Origin: Lachnospiraceae bacterium
GTDB taxonomy: Bacteria > Bacillota > Clostridia > Lachnospirales > Lachnospiraceae
Length of the DNA stretch: 64,000 nt
Direction: 5' to 3'
NCBI GenBank assembly: GCA_023664345.1
Contig: JAMPFQ010000001.1
Location: 199,306-263,305, forward strand
Part shown: one piece after another, positions 28,921-38,226 of the stretch
How positions within the stretch are numbered: the first letter of the stretch is position 1
How the letters are laid out: every line of letters starts with the position of its first letter
Position numbers and translations under genes: made by a program
Notes under the pieces: model-generated
What the model saw: the letters and a program-made list of their open reading frames with translations, nothing else
The model's database searches: none
What the model was told of the DNA's origin: nothing

Positions 28921-30027
28921 TTATTTTATTATTTCAATCAATGCATCTGCTATATAATCCACTTCCTGCTCTGTATTGCCTTTGCCTAATGAAATCCTAA
29001 TGGTTCCTTCAGAATATTTATCCGGGACACCTATGGCCTTAATCACATGTGAGATTTTCGTATTTACGCTATCACAAGCAGATCCGGTAGATACACAGAC
29101 ACCTTTCAAGTCAAGTCTATGAAGCAAAACCTCGCCTTCTCTATTTGCAAAAGAAATATTTACATTTCCAGGAATATGCGCGGTACTTCCATTTCTTATA
29201 TAATCGACTCCCGCCGCATCAAGCCTTGATAACAGTCTGTCCTCTAAAACATTTAATTTTTTAGCGTTAGTCTCTATTTGATTTACATTATTCTGTAGTG
29301 CAATGGCCATAGCTACTATAGCTGCTATATTTTCAGTACCAGCTCTTTTTCCAAATTCCTGTTGACCACCATCAATAAACGGGTTGATATCTATGCCTTT
29401 GCTTATATATAGGAACCCAATTCCTTTAGGTCCGTTAAATTTATGTGCGGATGCCGATAAAAAATCTATTCCGATTTTATGAACATCTATTTTTACATGA
29501 CCAACAGCTTGTACCGCATCAGTATGAAAATACGCACCTGCATCATGGGCAATCTTTGCAATAGCTTCTATAGGTTGTATACTGCCCACTTCGTTATTAG
29601 CATACATAACTGAAACCAACTTTGTATTACTGCTTATCACATCAGCAAGTACCGCCATATCTACAACACCCTCACTTGATACCGGAACATATTTTACGAT
29701 TCTCCCGCATCTTTCCAGCGTTTTGCAGGCGTTTAAAATTGCATGATGTTCAATAACTGATGTAATAACTTCTCCCGTCGCTCCGGCACCCATTTTTAAA
29801 GCCCAATTATCACTTTCTGTTCCACATGAAGTAAAATATATTTCATACGGATCTGCTCCTATGCATCGGGCAATTATTGTCCTAGCTTCTTTCAGTGCTT
29901 TTTTAGGGGCACTGGAAAATGAATATGGCTGTGAAGCATTTCCATAACTTTCAGTCAAGAAGAAACTCATTGCTTCAAATGCATCGTTATCCATTTTTGT
30001 TGTGGCTGCATTATCGGCATATATCAT
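28921..30027 (-). CDS. DndA/IscS-like cysteine desulfurase of the island
   Basis: This 368-aa PLP enzyme has IYADNAATTKMDNDAF at the start, the PLP lysine in SASAHKFNGPKGIG and the catalytic cysteine in STGSACDSVNTKISHV. It mobilises sulfur from cysteine. In Dnd systems DndA (or IscS) supplies sulfur and assembles the iron-sulfur cluster of DndC; BrxP in this island is a DndC-like PAPS reductase with ferredoxin cysteines, so it is the likely partner. The start at 30027 follows AAAGGA; the longer frame reads into the upstream gene. It starts 4 bases after the 196-aa gene ends. Confidence 0.88.
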   Translation of the reverse strand: MIYADNAATTKMDNDAFEAMSFFLTESYGNASQPYSFSSAPKKALKEARTIIARCIGADPYEIYFTSCGTESDNWALKMGAGATGEVITSVIEHHAILNACKTLERCGRIVKYVPVSSEGVVDMAVLADVISSNTKLVSVMYANNEVGSIQPIEAIAKIAHDAGAYFHTDAVQAVGHVKIDVHKIGIDFLSASAHKFNGPKGIGFLYISKGIDINPFIDGGQQEFGKRAGTENIAAIVAMAIALQNNVNQIETNAKKLNVLEDRLLSRLDAAGVDYIRNGSTAHIPGNVNISFANREGEVLLHRLDLKGVCVSTGSACDSVNTKISHVIKAIGVPDKYSEGTIRISLGKGNTEQEVDYIADALIEIIK

Positions 30028-30031
30028 TTTT

Positions 30032-30619
30032 CTATTCCTTTCCAACAAAGTCCTCAATCTTTTTATCAATCCACATAAGCAAGCGTCTTCTATTTCCAGC
30101 AATATATTCTGCCCAAGTTAATTTGACCTCTATAGTCTTATCTTTTTGCGACATAGAATATATAGAATACACACACTTTTGTTCACTTTTTGAGTATTCT
30201 TCAATCAATTGATTCTTTTGCCTATCTGTTTTTCCTTTTAGTTCATTTTGCCACATGTATGCAAGAAGCCTATACGGAACATAATTGCACAAAGACATTA
30301 CTGTATTCCTGAGTTCTTTATTCTCTGTATTACTTACTGCATCAAACACTTCTGAAATTTTCGATGATTGCATCAAGTCTTCTTCAATAACCATAACCGC
30401 TGCATCAAAAAGCTTGTCCAATGGTCTGATCCGTTTTCCCAAACAGCACACATCCGAAAAAGAGTAGACGCACATCCAACTTGCCATTTCATAAAATCCG
30501 AATACTCTTTTATCCTTTGAAGCATTCACAATCAATGTTTTTAAAAAATAAAGTTTATAACTATTCATCAAATTTTTGCCGGAAGTCATTTCTTCCAATT
30601 CCAGATTAAAATCTATCAT
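30032..30619 (-). CDS. unknown island protein, about 195 aa
   Basis: I do not recognise this protein. It is mostly helical (FLKTLIVNASKDKRVFGFYE, FDAAVMVIEEDLM, LCNYVPYRLLAYMW) and ends with a basic helix (GNRRRLLMWIDKKIEDF). Its start codon overlaps the brxL stop (TGATG), and the cysteine desulfurase follows at 4 bases, so it is an integral member of the operon. The position between a BREX motor protein and a sulfur donor suggests an adaptor or a specificity component, without direct evidence. Confidence 0.65.
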   Translation of the reverse strand: MIDFNLELEEMTSGKNLMNSYKLYFLKTLIVNASKDKRVFGFYEMASWMCVYSFSDVCCLGKRIRPLDKLFDAAVMVIEEDLMQSSKISEVFDAVSNTENKELRNTVMSLCNYVPYRLLAYMWQNELKGKTDRQKNQLIEEYSKSEQKCVYSIYSMSQKDKTIEVKLTWAEYIAGNRRRLLMWIDKKIEDFVGKE

Positions 30620-32064
30620 CAAAAATCCCTCACTTTTATATCTGGCATCTTTGAACCATACTCCATATCCGTAATTGAAAGCTGCATTCTAATAATTTTT
30701 CTTTTTTCATAAGCCGGCTTAAAGCAATACGTTTCAAACTCTTTTCTTGTAATATCATTAATAGATTTAACATGAGGAAATAGGATTTTCAAGTATCCAG
30801 TTGCCAATCGAATAATTGCCGTAGTATCTCTTGTGTCCGCGTTCTTCGGTATTTCAAGCATATCTGTTACAACAGATGCATATTTTGACATTTTTCTTTG
30901 CATAGATAAAATCTCTGAAAAATACTCTACATTCAGAGAATATCCTTCTAACTTTAAATCCTCTGTGATCCGCGGAAGATACCAGCCTTCAATCATACCG
31001 TGAAATCTATCAAGCAGTGCTGTATCATGAAAAACTTCCGGCAGTTCTTGAAAATACCTTTTATTAATGGGCATTCTATGATTATCCAAATCAATATTGC
31101 CCAATAATATCAATCCCGCAGTTGAAGTTTGTTTTGCCTGACCCATTGTAAATGATCCATTCTCAAGGTATCCTTTCAATGCACCCTGAAGTTCTTCCTG
31201 ATTTCCAAATACAATCGTCTTTATTTCATCCATTGAAACAAACTCATAATTAGAAATTATTCCAGGCTTATTAGCAGCCATATCATAGAACAATTTTGCT
31301 CTGGTAACTTTGCCACCGCTAATCATCCAGCCATATTTTGATAAATTATTAAATATATAAGACTTTCCAGTTCCTTTCGGTGCTAATTCAATAATATTTA
31401 AATTAGGCTCACAGAAGACCAGCAGTCTTGATATAAATAATAATTTCTGTGTATAAGATTCAAATTGTGAAGAGTCTGGATTATATTCCATACATCTAAT
31501 AATAAAATCTATCCACTCCGTTATCGTAAAATGCTTTCTTGCCTCACAATAATAATCAATATCTGGCGTATACGGCTTGAATGGCTTAAATTTAACTAAT
31601 TCCGCATAGCCTTTATCCCCATCTTCTGGATGAACGTACTCAAGAGTTACAATTCCCCAGTTCTCACCTTCTTTCATTCCATCTTTCTGGGATCGCATAA
31701 CAAACTCACTCACACGCCCTTCATTGCTTTTGATGCCAATGTCAGGAATTGCAAATTTAAAAATACCCGTTTTTAAATCAGATTCAACAACCACCCTGAC
31801 TAAAATCTGAATGGTCTCCCCCTTAATTAATCGGCTTTTGATGTCACTGTCCTTGGTTGGTATATGAAGATTTAAAAAGGAGAATAATGCCTCTTTATCA
31901 ACATTTTCCTGCTCGTCTGAATACCTTTTAATCAACCAGTCTTTAATAAAAGAGGGAATATTAACACCTGCAAACATATTATAACGAGTTGGTGTTTTAA
32001 AAATTGATTCTTCAGGAAAAATATCTCGAATCTTGTTATCTAAATCAGTCGTCAAATAAATCAT
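30619..32064 (-). CDS. brxL: BrxL-type AAA+ protein lacking the Lon domain
   Basis: The protein (about 481 aa) matches BrxL in its N-terminal DNA-binding-like region and AAA+ core: IELAPKGTGKSYIF (Walker A at about 228-235), FVSMDEIKTI (Walker B) and AGLILLGNID. Typical type 1 BrxL is near 690 aa with a C-terminal Lon-like domain. Here the protein stops after the AAA+ region, so that domain is absent. BrxL is a core BREX component. The start overlaps the pglZ end by 20 bases; ATG 32064 or TTG 32055 is possible. Confidence 0.85.
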   Translation of the reverse strand: MIYLTTDLDNKIRDIFPEESIFKTPTRYNMFAGVNIPSFIKDWLIKRYSDEQENVDKEALFSFLNLHIPTKDSDIKSRLIKGETIQILVRVVVESDLKTGIFKFAIPDIGIKSNEGRVSEFVMRSQKDGMKEGENWGIVTLEYVHPEDGDKGYAELVKFKPFKPYTPDIDYYCEARKHFTITEWIDFIIRCMEYNPDSSQFESYTQKLLFISRLLVFCEPNLNIIELAPKGTGKSYIFNNLSKYGWMISGGKVTRAKLFYDMAANKPGIISNYEFVSMDEIKTIVFGNQEELQGALKGYLENGSFTMGQAKQTSTAGLILLGNIDLDNHRMPINKRYFQELPEVFHDTALLDRFHGMIEGWYLPRITEDLKLEGYSLNVEYFSEILSMQRKMSKYASVVTDMLEIPKNADTRDTTAIIRLATGYLKILFPHVKSINDITRKEFETYCFKPAYEKRKIIRMQLSITDMEYGSKMPDIKVRDF

Positions 32065-34489
32065 CTCCCATCTTTGTCGAAGGAATTGTTTTAAACAAAA
32101 AATCCTGGCTATTAACTCTGATCGTAATATCCTGTTCAATTCCTCGTTTCAATGTTCCTTTCCACGTTTTTGTTGCTCCACAATATGTCATTGTAGTGTC
32201 AGTACCATCCTTTGCTAACAACTTAACGTCCACAGTATTCGACACCGGAAAAATCTTAACCTCAATTTCTTTTTGAAGGCCAGAAACTTTCAGGTTAATA
32301 GGTTTAACATTAAATGAACGCTCTGCAGCTTTACCTTTACGTGCGTAAATTACCGGAACTATCACTTCCTCTGGCGTCCCACCACCATGGACACTATATT
32401 TTGAATTGTTGTACAAAGATTGTTGGTTCAATGCTACAATCCACTGATTTCCGATTTCAGAGTCATATCTCACATAATCATTAGATGCCGGATATGATTT
32501 TCCGTCCTTATTAAGATAACATCTGCCATCATGTTCAGATTTTTCAAAGTCGTATTTCTTTTCTTTTTTTAAAAGCTTATGACCAATTGATGCGCCATGA
32601 TCAGCAGTAATGACGAATGGATCATCCCCGGCTTTCAACAATATGCGATCTAAAATATCTTCAATGACAGATAAAGACTTTTCCATGCTATCCACATGAT
32701 AATAGATGCCACCGTGAATCACTTTTTCGTCAAAATCCGTGATCCATTCATTGTCAAATTTGTAATACTCCTTTGCAACTGATGTAATTGATGGCAAATG
32801 TGCTTTTGCATAGCACATCCTTTCCACAGAAAATCCTTTCATTCGCAGTAACTTTATAATTAATCCCAAAAACTCTGCTCCTACACCGTCCAAAACATAT
32901 ACTGTTGCATTTCCGCCATACATTTTAATATACATTTCCGGGTAATTAATCTTATTATTTAGGTACCAGGAAAAAAAGGCATTTTCATCAACATTCCACC
33001 GTTTCAAATTCTCATTATATTTTCCACCATTAAGCTTGCCCAGCCTACATTTGCGATAATCAGCAAAATACTCATCAAACTGCTCCGAGAATTCCTCTGG
33101 CTCTGCTCCTGTGACCGTATCCAATATATAAAATGCTAGTTGCGGATATAATTGTTCCAGCAGTCCATCCCTTATTGCACCAAGCCTATAGAGCCAAATA
33201 ATGAGCTTTCTTTCGTATCCGCTATAGGCAGTCAAGTATGGATATAACGCCTCGCTAAATGCTTCTTCTAATGCTGCTTTTCTCTCCACTAAAGAATCGT
33301 TTTCTTTGGTAAAGTCAATATCATCCAATGTAATTGCTGTTTTTTTATGAACTATTTCTGCCACATACTTTTTATAATAAGCAATCAATCTATCCGTAAA
33401 TTTAATTTCTCGCTCACTTTTATAAACAGAACTAATTATTGTTTTTCGTTCCTCTAAATGGGCCGCATTATTAGTCACAAAAATATGATTATATATCCTT
33501 TCAATAAAAGCATTCTCCGTAAGATCATCCAACGAATCAAGAACTTGATATAAATATAAATCCTTACCCGTGTTTAATAGGATGTAATTTTGAATTAACC
33601 ATCTATCAAAAGTGTCTGCAAACTTCCACAAAGAATATATATTTTTTTCATCTATACTCTGCGCATTAAGCCTATTTAATATCAACTGACTAAGAGGTAT
33701 AGTCTGTGCTTTTTTTATAATAGCTATTATCTTTTTGAAATATTCATCTTTCTTTTTTTCATAAGGACGAATGTCTTCAATATAATATAAATATTTCAAT
33801 ATATCTTGGTATGTGCAAATGCTCTGTATGTTGTAAACATTGTCCGGACTAGCCTGTGCATAAAAGTATGTCAGCGTTTCTGATGAACAAATTATTGGTT
33901 TATTGGTCGATATCGCCGAGTTTCTCCACATCCCAAACCATTCTTCAGATGAAGAAATTTCATTAGATTTTATGTCTATATCCAGATCACTATTTACAAA
34001 ATAAATTCTTGGCAGATCTTCAACATCCGTTTCATTAATAAAAGGATTATAAGCATCCGCTCTTTTATGATACTGTTTAACAGTATTCTTTACCTGGTTA
34101 TACAAAGCAAAACACAGTATATAAATTCTACGCTTTTGGTGATCTGCCGGATTTTCTATTCCCAAGCAGCTAATAAGCAATGATATAAATTCTGGCTGCG
34201 ACAAAAAACGTGCATACTCAGAAAATCCCACAACAATAAAGTTTTTCTTGGGATTCAGCGAATCAATAGCTTTTCGGAAACTATCTGGTGTTATCCATGC
34301 ATCTTCATGAACAAGAAGATCCTTTATGTCATATATTTCAACATTAGGCAAATCCCTCTGCAACTTAATTATCTTGTTTGCAGTCTCATCTTCATATTTC
34401 ATGCTAAAAAAACGAACCGGATATCTATCGTATGAGCCTTCTCTTCTTAAATCATCTTTTATGTCTTCAATCAAGCTGTTCATTTCCAT
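32045..34489 (-). CDS. pglZ: PglZ, alkaline phosphatase-like BREX protein
   Basis: The 814-aa protein has the PglZ domain of the alkaline-phosphatase superfamily: VYVLDGVGAEF (about 531-540) with the metal-binding Asp, AKAHLPSITSVAKEYY, and FVITADHGASIGH (about 625-637) with the second metal site, followed by SVHGGGTPEEVIVPVIY. PglZ is the signature gene of all BREX/Pgl systems. The N-terminal 500 residues are a variable helical region. It is 15 bases from brxC. Confidence 0.93.
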   Translation of the reverse strand: MEMNSLIEDIKDDLRREGSYDRYPVRFFSMKYEDETANKIIKLQRDLPNVEIYDIKDLLVHEDAWITPDSFRKAIDSLNPKKNFIVVGFSEYARFLSQPEFISLLISCLGIENPADHQKRRIYILCFALYNQVKNTVKQYHKRADAYNPFINETDVEDLPRIYFVNSDLDIDIKSNEISSSEEWFGMWRNSAISTNKPIICSSETLTYFYAQASPDNVYNIQSICTYQDILKYLYYIEDIRPYEKKKDEYFKKIIAIIKKAQTIPLSQLILNRLNAQSIDEKNIYSLWKFADTFDRWLIQNYILLNTGKDLYLYQVLDSLDDLTENAFIERIYNHIFVTNNAAHLEERKTIISSVYKSEREIKFTDRLIAYYKKYVAEIVHKKTAITLDDIDFTKENDSLVERKAALEEAFSEALYPYLTAYSGYERKLIIWLYRLGAIRDGLLEQLYPQLAFYILDTVTGAEPEEFSEQFDEYFADYRKCRLGKLNGGKYNENLKRWNVDENAFFSWYLNNKINYPEMYIKMYGGNATVYVLDGVGAEFLGLIIKLLRMKGFSVERMCYAKAHLPSITSVAKEYYKFDNEWITDFDEKVIHGGIYYHVDSMEKSLSVIEDILDRILLKAGDDPFVITADHGASIGHKLLKKEKKYDFEKSEHDGRCYLNKDGKSYPASNDYVRYDSEIGNQWIVALNQQSLYNNSKYSVHGGGTPEEVIVPVIYARKGKAAERSFNVKPINLKVSGLQKEIEVKIFPVSNTVDVKLLAKDGTDTTMTYCGATKTWKGTLKRGIEQDITIRVNSQDFLFKTIPSTKMGDDLFDD

Positions 34490-34504
34490 ATACAGCCACC
34501 CCTT

Positions 34505-37500
34505 TTACAAAAGTCTATTTATTTCCTCTAAAATACTTTGATACTTATCAGTCAAAGCTATTAAAACCTCCACCAACCTATTTGCGTCTGCTTTATTCTG
34601 AAGAATTTTCATTTTAACACTCTCACGTAATTCCCCTATATGCTCATTAAATGCTGTCTCACCATTTTCAGATATAGTAAAATCATTTTCGCTTGACGAT
34701 GTGCGGTTACCAAAACCATTTCCGCCCTGTTTACCAGAATTACCATGAACATTTGATGCAGCCTCTGAATCTTTACTCTTTATTTTCCAAAGAAGTATTT
34801 GCTCATGGACGTCATCCTCCTCCCAGAAGACCATATCTCCAGACATCTGTCCTTCTAAATATTTCTTCACTTCCTCCAGAGACAAAACATCTTCATCAAT
34901 ACTTTTTAGTTCATTTACGACATATGTATCCAGACATTGACTATTCTGCACACTTGTTACTGCAGAAGAAAGTTCTACATCAAATGTCTTTATACCTTCC
35001 AATAACTCGACAATGAAGCTTTGTTGAATACTTTCATCTGTACTCTTTGAAAACTTAAACATCTTATCGATAAACTCTTTGTATTTGTCAGAAGTATTTC
35101 CTACATATTTTAATGCCCAGAGAGGGGCTTTACTTTGTTTCTTAAATTTATCTCTAATTGCCCACTTTGTTCCAAGTAATCCATCTTGATCAGGAATTCC
35201 AAAAATCATATTCAATTTATCTGTAAGAGCACGTTCTTCTTCCGTACTCATTCTAACGACAAATTTGTCATTAAACTTAGAATTTTCCCAGTAATTAAAT
35301 ATAGCGACTACAACATCTTTCATAACAGTCTTATCAATTCTTTGACCATTTCCAGATGTGTATAATCTATCTACATATGGACGTAACGCAAGTGCAAGTG
35401 CTCCCATAAATAAACGGTTCTGGTAATAACCATATTCAGGCGCTTTGAGAAACTTTAAAGAGTCCGCCAAATTTATTTGAGATTCACTCTTGTTCTTTTC
35501 AAAAACCTTTTTTACTTCCTGACACACCTTTACCATCGGAATCGAAGAATCATCAGAAAGCAATTCCAAATTGTCATCAAAAAGCAGAGTACTTCCACTT
35601 ATCAACAGGTATCGGATTGCGCCATCTGCACCAGAGGCCTCTTTCTCCAGTTCGGCTTTATTGGATGAATAAAACACTAATTCAACTGCTTTCTTACTTG
35701 TCTGATGTTTCCATGCCGTATTAGAAACCGGAAGTGTGTCCAATCCGTACTTGAAAATAGTAGTAATATAATTGTTCTTGAGATACTTATTACATTGTCC
35801 AAAAGGAACATATATAGCATCACCTCTAAACACAATATCAGCCATACCTGACTGTATGATTTCATCGATCCACTGCATTATCCATTTTTCCGCATTCTTC
35901 TGACCCTCCATTTTTTCCTCTTCCATTTGAAGAGAACGCGCAACCGCCTCCTGTGCTAAGCTATCCAAATAAGCTTCAAATCGTTTATTGCCTAACTCAG
36001 TATTAACGAGCACAAATACCATATTCTTAAACTCATCCTCTTTAGACAATTTAAGAATAATATCTTTTGATGTACTCTGCGCTGTTTCCGTTCTGTTAAG
36101 TATTTCGTCCAATTCTTTTGTCGTCCCACGATAGAGGAGCAGAGCAACATTTACTGTATATGCAGTCTTAAATTTAGCTACTAACTTACCTCTGAGCAAA
36201 TGCTCTTTCTCACCGCCCCAAAACACCTGAACATCTAATTCACGGAGAATATTTGCAGAAAGCTTTGTTCTCAGTTTTCCAAGACATTTAATGGAATATT
36301 CCTCGACGATTTTGCTCACATCTTCTTTGTTCGGATATAGCTTTTTCTTTTCTTCTAATATTTTCTTCTGAGGCAATGCAGATGAAGAAACCTCAAAAAT
36401 ACCATCTGGGTTTCTATGAAGAATCTGATTTTCATCAATATAATCCAGAATCTCTTTGACTGCATTTTCTTCTAAAACACCGCTAAATGCTGATATTATA
36501 TTTTCGGTGCTGGGATTTACCATACTCTTTTCAGAGGTGTCGGCATCTGTTGTAGTTACCCTATAAAGAATATTCAACAGCAAGATCGTCTTAAAGACTG
36601 AATAGTAAGTATTTCCTTTAGCTGCAACAATTTCTCTAGACAATTTAAACTTATTAGTAATAGCATCAAAATGACCTGCTGAACTTTGCTCAAATGTTTT
36701 ATAAAAGAAATCCCAAACATAATCGGCTGTTAAGAACTTTATGTCCTCAATATTGTTTTCTATAAAGCGTTTAAAGCCATTTGTCTCGTCATTAAGGAAC
36801 CCAAAAATACTTCTTTCGGCTTCCCCTACTACCCTTGAAACAAATGTTGCCAGATAAGAAGTATATGGATGGAATGGATACAAGCTTATTACTTTTTCTT
36901 TTATTTCCGCAGCATTGGTAGAATCACTATCGATCACCTTATCAACCAATATTTTTACACTAGGTACTTCAAGGAAATTCTCTTGAATCAGTTCATCTAT
37001 AACCATAGGCTGCTTGCGTTCCAACGCACCAGAAAGGATATGATATGTTGTCGTGGGCTGCATACCATAATCTAATTCAACAAAGCGTGCCTTAGCCATA
37101 TTCCTTTCATCTTCTTTTAAGTCTTTATATGATTCTGTTGCTTCTAACTTTTTATGTGTAACCAAAAGCAAATAAACGCCCAGTGTATCAGTGTTATCAT
37201 TAATTTCTGAATAACTCAGTTCCGCAATATCCTGCATTACATTTAAAATGCTTCTTCTGGCTGGTATATCAAGCAATGAAGTAAACTCATCCCAAATAAT
37301 CAACAGATAATCCGCAATACCTCTCTCTTGTAGTTCTTTCTTGATTTCTGACAGCCACTCAATTATATTGTGTGTTCTAAAACCACCTAAACCAGCCTTT
37401 TTAAGTTCATCAGCAATAATTCTAATTACTTTGGTATCATTATTTTTCAAAGTTATTACAAGCTGCTCCTTTGTAGCAGCATAACTGTGTAGTTCAATAT

Positions 37501-38020
37501 TATTCTTCATCAAATTTTCAAAGAATGAATCCAGCGAACCATTCTCTAAAATTTGTAAAACAGCTTGAAAATCCGACTTGGTTGATATGTCAATATCTCC
37601 CAATGCAGCAGTCACTTGCTGCTGAATTGTATATGTAAGGTCGGCTACATCTGTTATGGTGTATATCCCCTTAAGTACTACAGGATACACTTTTTTCTCC
37701 TTACGGAAATTAGCTATATTATTTCGTAGCTGACCGCGGTTGATTCTAGGGATATAGTCTTCCATATCCGCATAATCGTCGCACAATAAATGCTTAATAA
37801 CAGCCAAAGAATGACTCTTTCCTGTTCCATACGTTCCCTGAATCCATATAGATTTTCTGTTATTAAAAACCGGAGAGGTAAAACAATTTATAATTTGAGA
37901 TAAATTACTTTCAAATCTCTCGTTAGAAATAAAAGTTTTCCACGCTTCTCCTGTATCTGAAGTGATATCAAAAGCTTCCTTAAAATGTTTTTCTACACCA
38001 ATGATTTCCGAGTACTTCAT
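34505..38020 (-). CDS. brxC: BrxC/PglY-type P-loop ATPase
   Basis: This 1171-aa ATPase has Walker A GTYGTGKSH at 62-70 and Walker B LLIIWDEF at 239-246, followed by a long helical body, as in BrxC/PglY proteins. BREX uses it together with PglZ. The length and a C-terminal Ser/Gly/Asn-rich linker before a final coiled coil fit the type 4 form. The start at 38020 is preceded by AGGAGGAC. It ends 15 bases before pglZ and starts 9 bases after the zinc-ribbon gene. Confidence 0.9.
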   Translation of the reverse strand: MKYSEIIGVEKHFKEAFDITSDTGEAWKTFISNERFESNLSQIINCFTSPVFNNRKSIWIQGTYGTGKSHSLAVIKHLLCDDYADMEDYIPRINRGQLRNNIANFRKEKKVYPVVLKGIYTITDVADLTYTIQQQVTAALGDIDISTKSDFQAVLQILENGSLDSFFENLMKNNIELHSYAATKEQLVITLKNNDTKVIRIIADELKKAGLGGFRTHNIIEWLSEIKKELQERGIADYLLIIWDEFTSLLDIPARRSILNVMQDIAELSYSEINDNTDTLGVYLLLVTHKKLEATESYKDLKEDERNMAKARFVELDYGMQPTTTYHILSGALERKQPMVIDELIQENFLEVPSVKILVDKVIDSDSTNAAEIKEKVISLYPFHPYTSYLATFVSRVVGEAERSIFGFLNDETNGFKRFIENNIEDIKFLTADYVWDFFYKTFEQSSAGHFDAITNKFKLSREIVAAKGNTYYSVFKTILLLNILYRVTTTDADTSEKSMVNPSTENIISAFSGVLEENAVKEILDYIDENQILHRNPDGIFEVSSSALPQKKILEEKKKLYPNKEDVSKIVEEYSIKCLGKLRTKLSANILRELDVQVFWGGEKEHLLRGKLVAKFKTAYTVNVALLLYRGTTKELDEILNRTETAQSTSKDIILKLSKEDEFKNMVFVLVNTELGNKRFEAYLDSLAQEAVARSLQMEEEKMEGQKNAEKWIMQWIDEIIQSGMADIVFRGDAIYVPFGQCNKYLKNNYITTIFKYGLDTLPVSNTAWKHQTSKKAVELVFYSSNKAELEKEASGADGAIRYLLISGSTLLFDDNLELLSDDSSIPMVKVCQEVKKVFEKNKSESQINLADSLKFLKAPEYGYYQNRLFMGALALALRPYVDRLYTSGNGQRIDKTVMKDVVVAIFNYWENSKFNDKFVVRMSTEEERALTDKLNMIFGIPDQDGLLGTKWAIRDKFKKQSKAPLWALKYVGNTSDKYKEFIDKMFKFSKSTDESIQQSFIVELLEGIKTFDVELSSAVTSVQNSQCLDTYVVNELKSIDEDVLSLEEVKKYLEGQMSGDMVFWEEDDVHEQILLWKIKSKDSEAASNVHGNSGKQGGNGFGNRTSSSENDFTISENGETAFNEHIGELRESVKMKILQNKADANRLVEVLIALTDKYQSILEEINRLL

Positions 38021-38029
38021 AATGTCCTC

Positions 38030-38221
38030 CTAAGCAAACAGCGTACATCCGTCTTCTTTAAATTGTTTGATTTTTTCCTTTAAAATATTCTGATCAGTAT
38101 TTAAGTATTCACTCAAACAATTTAGACATAGAAATTGTTTTGTATTTTTCCCGAGCATCTTCTTAGACAGAGCAACCTCGTCTTTAGATAGAACCTTAGA
38201 ACAACTTACGCATTGCTTCAT
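38030..38221 (-). CDS. small zinc-ribbon protein
   Basis: This 63-aa protein has two CxxC pairs (KQCVSCSK and LCLNCLSEY), which make a zinc ribbon, then a basic helix (NILKEKIKQFKEDGC). The ATG at 38221 is chosen; the alternative at 38230 adds three residues and overlaps brxP. Its place between brxP and brxC suggests a small accessory or sensor subunit. Function is unknown. Confidence 0.7.
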   Translation of the reverse strand: MKQCVSCSKVLSKDEVALSKKMLGKNTKQFLCLNCLSEYLNTDQNILKEKIKQFKEDGCTLFA

Positions 38222-38226
38222 TCTAA

